Shown here piece by piece: positions 60,202 to 62,218 of a stretch of 62,218 bases of DNA. Origin of the DNA: Anthropogastromicrobium aceti (GTDB lineage Bacteria > Bacillota > Clostridia > Lachnospirales > Lachnospiraceae); the NCBI RefSeq assembly GCF_025567095.1, contig NZ_JAOQJH010000022.1; one strand, given 5' to 3'. The position numbers and the translations under genes are program-made. Position 1 is the stretch's first letter; every line of letters starts with the position of its first letter. The notes under the pieces were generated by a model. That model worked only from the letters and a program-made list of their open reading frames with translations. It did no database searches and was not told where the DNA came from.

Positions 60202-60230
60202 ATTATAGCAGACCTGAAAAGGGTGCGCAA
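60202..60230 (-). promoter_or_regulatory. Promoter of argC-pdxK
   Basis: On the minus strand -35 TTGCGC (60230-60225) and perfect -10 TATAAT (60207-60202), 17-bp spacer. Confidence 0.7.
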
Positions 60231-60283
60231 GCCAGAAAATTTATGGCGGAGGTTCGAAAATTGATAGTTTAAGTTAATAATTG

Positions 60284-60300
60284 TTTAAGAAAATCTTAAA
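60284..60300 (+). repeat. 17-bp palindrome upstream of a secreted protein gene
   Basis: TTTAAGA-AAA-TCTTAAA is perfect and abuts TTGACA at 60301. A TATAAT follows only 7 bp after that TTGACA, too close for a normal promoter, so the palindrome may be an activator or repressor site for a -10-dependent promoter. Confidence 0.4.
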
Positions 60301-60379
60301 TTGACAAGATATGTATAATGTGTTACTTTGCAACTATAGAGTAACAAGAGTTGTAGAAAATTTTAAGGAGGGAAAACAG

Positions 60380-61066
60380 ATGAGTCATAATAAGATTTTG
60401 AGAACAGTATTTGGTATTTCGACAGGAGCGTTATTATTTGGTATGAATATGATGCAAGTACCTTTTGCATCGGAAAGTATTACAGAGACAGAGCCTCAGA
60501 GCATATCAGAGGAAAACACAGACGTAATTGATAATCAGAAGTTGTTAGAGATTGATCAGGATCAGCTTGATACCGGTGTTGTTTATGTAACAACAAAAGA
60601 CACCTATTTTTATTTCCCAGATGGATGCAGTGATGATGCTAATCTTTTAGGATGGGCAGTTAAATGGATGCACGAAACTTGGTATCAGAACTCAGAAAAT
60701 GACATTGATGTTTCTGCAAAGGTTTTTGTGATATCAGAAGAAACACAGGACGATACAATTACATTGTTTGGAATTACCTCATATGAAAGCAATGCAGACT
60801 ATACAGGAAAATATGCAGTTTCAGCAACCTTTGAAAAAGACAGTGAGAATACATTCAAATTTGTGGATTATTGGGAACCATTGGATTCAGATGAGATCAA
60901 GTCAATTGAAGCACGTTTTCCAGAGAAAGATTGGGAAACGGCAGAGGATATGACGAGATATGATGAATTACTTTCTGATGAGGAAGAAGTTACAGGAACG
61001 TGTATTGTAGTATCGGGAAATACCCCGGCAGAAATAATAGCAGATATGTATGACAAAACCAAGTGA
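60380..61066 (+). CDS. Secreted protein of unknown function
   Basis: A 228-residue protein with a signal peptide (MSHNKILRTVFGISTGALLFG…VPFASES, type I site, no lipobox), an acidic Ser/Thr/Glu segment, and a globular part rich in beta-strand and aromatic residues (YVTTKDTYFYFPDG … GWAVKWMHETWYQ … TLFGITSYESNADYTGKYAVSATF). No family recognised. AAGGAGGG precedes the ATG. Its stop codon TGA is base 2-4 of a 69-bp repeat, so the C-terminus may have been cut by repeat insertion. Confidence 0.7.
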   Translation: MSHNKILRTVFGISTGALLFGMNMMQVPFASESITETEPQSISEENTDVIDNQKLLEIDQDQLDTGVVYVTTKDTYFYFPDGCSDDANLLGWAVKWMHETWYQNSENDIDVSAKVFVISEETQDDTITLFGITSYESNADYTGKYAVSATFEKDSENTFKFVDYWEPLDSDEIKSIEARFPEKDWETAEDMTRYDELLSDEEEVTGTCIVVSGNTPAEIIADMYDKTK

Positions 61067-61131
61067 CCATGGGGACAGGTCTGGCGGCCTTTTAATTGGG
61101 TACATTGGCTTGATTACTGTCCCGGTGGCTT
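61063..61131 (+). repeat. GGGGACAG repeat, long copy A
   Basis: A 69-bp unit starting GTGACCATGGGGACAGGT and ending ACTGTCCCGGTGGCTT. It differs from copy B at 61751 at five positions by eye. Ends form an inverted repeat. Its TGA serves as the stop of the preceding gene. Confidence 0.85.
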
Positions 61132-61172
61132 TAGAGAGGACTAATTAAGTCAATGAAGAGGGGTGACGTGGA

Positions 61173-61754
61173 ATGAAAGGAAAAAAGAAAAATGTCATAA
61201 AAGTGATAATAGTACTGCTAGTGATTGGAGGTATTTTCTATTTTGCGCAACCGTGGATTGTATATTATACGGGGCCTCCTCAGTGGACGTATGAAAGATT
61301 ATGTCAAAGTGTGCAAAGCGGAAGTTATTGGAATTCGGCACGAGGGCGAGCGTTAGATGTGGATGGGCATCTGGATGAGTTAAAAACAGAGACCGTTTTT
61401 CTTAATAAGAAAATTCAGAAGTTAGAGAATGGATTGTATCTATTACAGTGTGATGGCATATCGGAATGGCAAACATGGCTGGTATTATTCAATCGGTATC
61501 CAATTTCAAATGCAAAAAGAGATTTTTTGCTTGATACAATGAAGCTAAAAGGCAGCGATGATAACGTGAACGTTGAAATGAAAAGTTCCTCTTATCCAGT
61601 TGAAAGATTTTTTGGGGCATATTTGTATGTTGTGTTGCCATCGCCAATGCAGATTGATGACACGATCACTTTGGAGATTGATGGAAAAGAAATAGACATC
61701 GAAGTAGAAACGGTACCGGATGTTTCTGAAAATTATTTAAGAAAACAGGGGTGA
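61173..61754 (+). CDS. Membrane-anchored protein of unknown function
   Basis: A 193-residue protein with a basic start and one helix (VIKVIIVLLVIGGIFYFA, residues ~9-26), followed by an extracytoplasmic domain (YERLCQSVQSGSYWNSARG … DGISEWQTWLVLFNRYP … ITLEIDGKEIDIEVE). No family recognised; the short beta-rich tail looks complete. AGAGGGG lies upstream of the ATG. The stop TGA again comes from the start of a repeat copy. Confidence 0.7.
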   Translation: MKGKKKNVIKVIIVLLVIGGIFYFAQPWIVYYTGPPQWTYERLCQSVQSGSYWNSARGRALDVDGHLDELKTETVFLNKKIQKLENGLYLLQCDGISEWQTWLVLFNRYPISNAKRDFLLDTMKLKGSDDNVNVEMKSSSYPVERFFGAYLYVVLPSPMQIDDTITLEIDGKEIDIEVETVPDVSENYLRKQG

Positions 61755-61819
61755 CCATGGGGACAGGTCTGGCGGACTTTTAATTGGGTACGTTGGCTTA
61801 ATTACTGCCCCAGTGGCTT
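61751..61819 (+). repeat. GGGGACAG repeat, long copy B
   Basis: Same 69-bp unit as copy A (five differences). It starts GTGACCATGGGGACAGGT and provides the stop of the preceding gene. Left and right ends pair. Confidence 0.85.
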
Positions 61820-61839
61820 ACAATTAAGTTATGCAAAGG

Positions 61840-61875
61840 CGTCAGAAGCTGCAAAAGCGGCTATGGCGTTTTTTT
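61840..61875 (+). terminator. Terminator after the anchored protein gene
   Basis: CGTCA…AGCTGC pairs with GCGGCT…TGGCG around AAAA, followed by seven T. Confidence 0.7.
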
Positions 61876-61918
61876 GTGTGAGAAAAATTTTTAAGTGGGA
61901 ATGTTGATTTACAAAAAA

Positions 61919-61990
61919 GAACAAAAGTTCGCAAATAAGGGTTGACACAGCAGAACAAATGTGCTACAACAATGATTAGAACGAATGTTC
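61919..61990 (+). promoter_or_regulatory. Three-site GAAC-N4-GTTC operator
   Basis: GAACAAAAGTTC (61919-61930), GAACAAATGTGC (61953-61964, one mismatch) and GAACGAATGTTC (61979-61990). The form GAAC-N4-GTTC is the Gram-positive LexA (SOS) box core. The middle site fills most of the promoter spacer. Binding could be by LexA or by the HTH regulator encoded downstream. Confidence 0.65.
61942..61970 (+). promoter_or_regulatory. Promoter of the HTH regulator gene
   Basis: -35 TTGACA (61942-61947), -10 TACAAC (61965-61970), 17-bp spacer. Confidence 0.65.
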
Positions 61991-62018
61991 ATAAGTATAA
62001 CGAAAGAGGGAATTGCGG

Positions 62019-62218
62019 ATGAAACGATACTACAATACGAAGGGAAGCGCAGAGCGAATACGTCAGTTGAGAAAGAGAAGTCATGTTACTCAGTCAATGC
62101 TTGCAGAACAGGCAAATATATCGGTGGATACAGTTAAGAGGCTGGAACGGGGGAATGAAGGCAGTGTGAATGTACTTTTGGCAATAGCAGATGTCTATGA
62201 CGTGTCATTGGATTATCT
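62019..62218 (+). CDS. XRE-family HTH regulator, 3' end cut by the window
   Basis: The visible 66 residues are a Cro/CI-type helix-turn-helix: ERIRQLRKRSHVTQSMLAEQANISVDTVKRLERGNEGSVNVLLAIADVYDVSLDYL. AAAGAGGG precedes the ATG at 62019. It follows a promoter carrying three GAAC-N4-GTTC sites. Either a phage or element repressor, or a stand-alone regulator; the effector part lies outside the window. Confidence 0.8.
   Translation, partial: MKRYYNTKGSAERIRQLRKRSHVTQSMLAEQANISVDTVKRLERGNEGSVNVLLAIADVYDVSLDY

Overview
The window reads as chromosomal DNA of an anaerobic, carbohydrate-fermenting Firmicute of the Clostridia, most likely Lachnospiraceae. Reasons: moderately low G+C, strong AGGAGG-type ribosome binding sites, sigma-A promoters with 16-18 bp spacers, AddAB instead of RecBCD, several CUT1 sugar ABC importers each with its own regulator, cytoplasmic glycoside hydrolases (GH115, GH43, GH5), CsoR/CopA copper control and a YesM/YesN-type two-component pair. 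Genus and species cannot be fixed from the sequence alone. One assembly gap (Ns, 29935-30150) interrupts the window. No tRNA, rRNA or CRISPR array was seen.

Layout. 1-900: right part of a TnpB-only IS200/IS605-type element with its structured right end (candidate omega/reRNA). 955-4503: cytoplasmic GH115 alpha-glucuronidase. 4573-4977: Fe-S type Rrf2 regulator, divergent from a five-gene Dpp/Opp-type ABC importer (5219-10590). 10618-13718: MATE exporter and serine hydrolase (minus strand). 13955-17511: LplABC-type sugar importer. 17607-20685: MATE, HAD phosphatase, LacI regulator. 20929-26142: MsmEFG-type importer plus a GH43 enzyme, with a perfect-consensus promoter and a LacI-like operator. 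26159-29915: DUF3783 gene, a structured intergenic region, then a csoR-copA copper operon with two textbook CsoR operators. 30221-37892: LplABC-type importer, GH5 enzyme, sensor kinase and AraC-type response regulator in one operon. 37922-41314: ZIP gene fragment, REP-like repeats, CIRCE-controlled hsp20, SGNH-like and serine-hydrolase genes. 41324-44894: ion transport block (yybP-ykoY manganese riboswitch with Ca2+/cation antiporter; Pho-box-like arrays with Na/Pi cotransporter and a small membrane protein). 45034-60151: housekeeping genes (rsmH paralog, SGNH lipoprotein, NSS transporter, ZIP transporter, addB-addA, mgtE, pdxK, argC). 60380-62218: two secreted or anchored proteins of unknown function, each ending inside a 69-bp repeat, then a phage-repressor-like HTH gene cut by the window end.

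How it works together. The first 38 kb is largely a glycan-scavenging region: importers bring in oligomers, and cytoplasmic GH115, GH43 and GH5 enzymes (none has a signal peptide) would cut them inside the cell. Each importer places a terminator-like hairpin directly after the solute-binding-protein gene, presumably to make more binding protein than permease. All four binding proteins have Sec signal peptides but no lipobox cysteine, which is unusual for a Gram-positive. Metal and phosphate homeostasis is unusually legible in the DNA: CsoR operators, a Mn riboswitch overlapping its terminator, and 11-bp-period TTTACA arrays.

Most worth a second look: the lipobox-free binding proteins, an internal CopZ start inside copA, a canonical -1 slippery heptamer exactly at the tnpB frame break, a dispersed GGGGACAG repeat family that supplies stop codons and marks a gene breakpoint, a terminator hidden in the opposite strand of the DUF3783 gene, and a three-site GAAC-N4-GTTC operator at the right edge.
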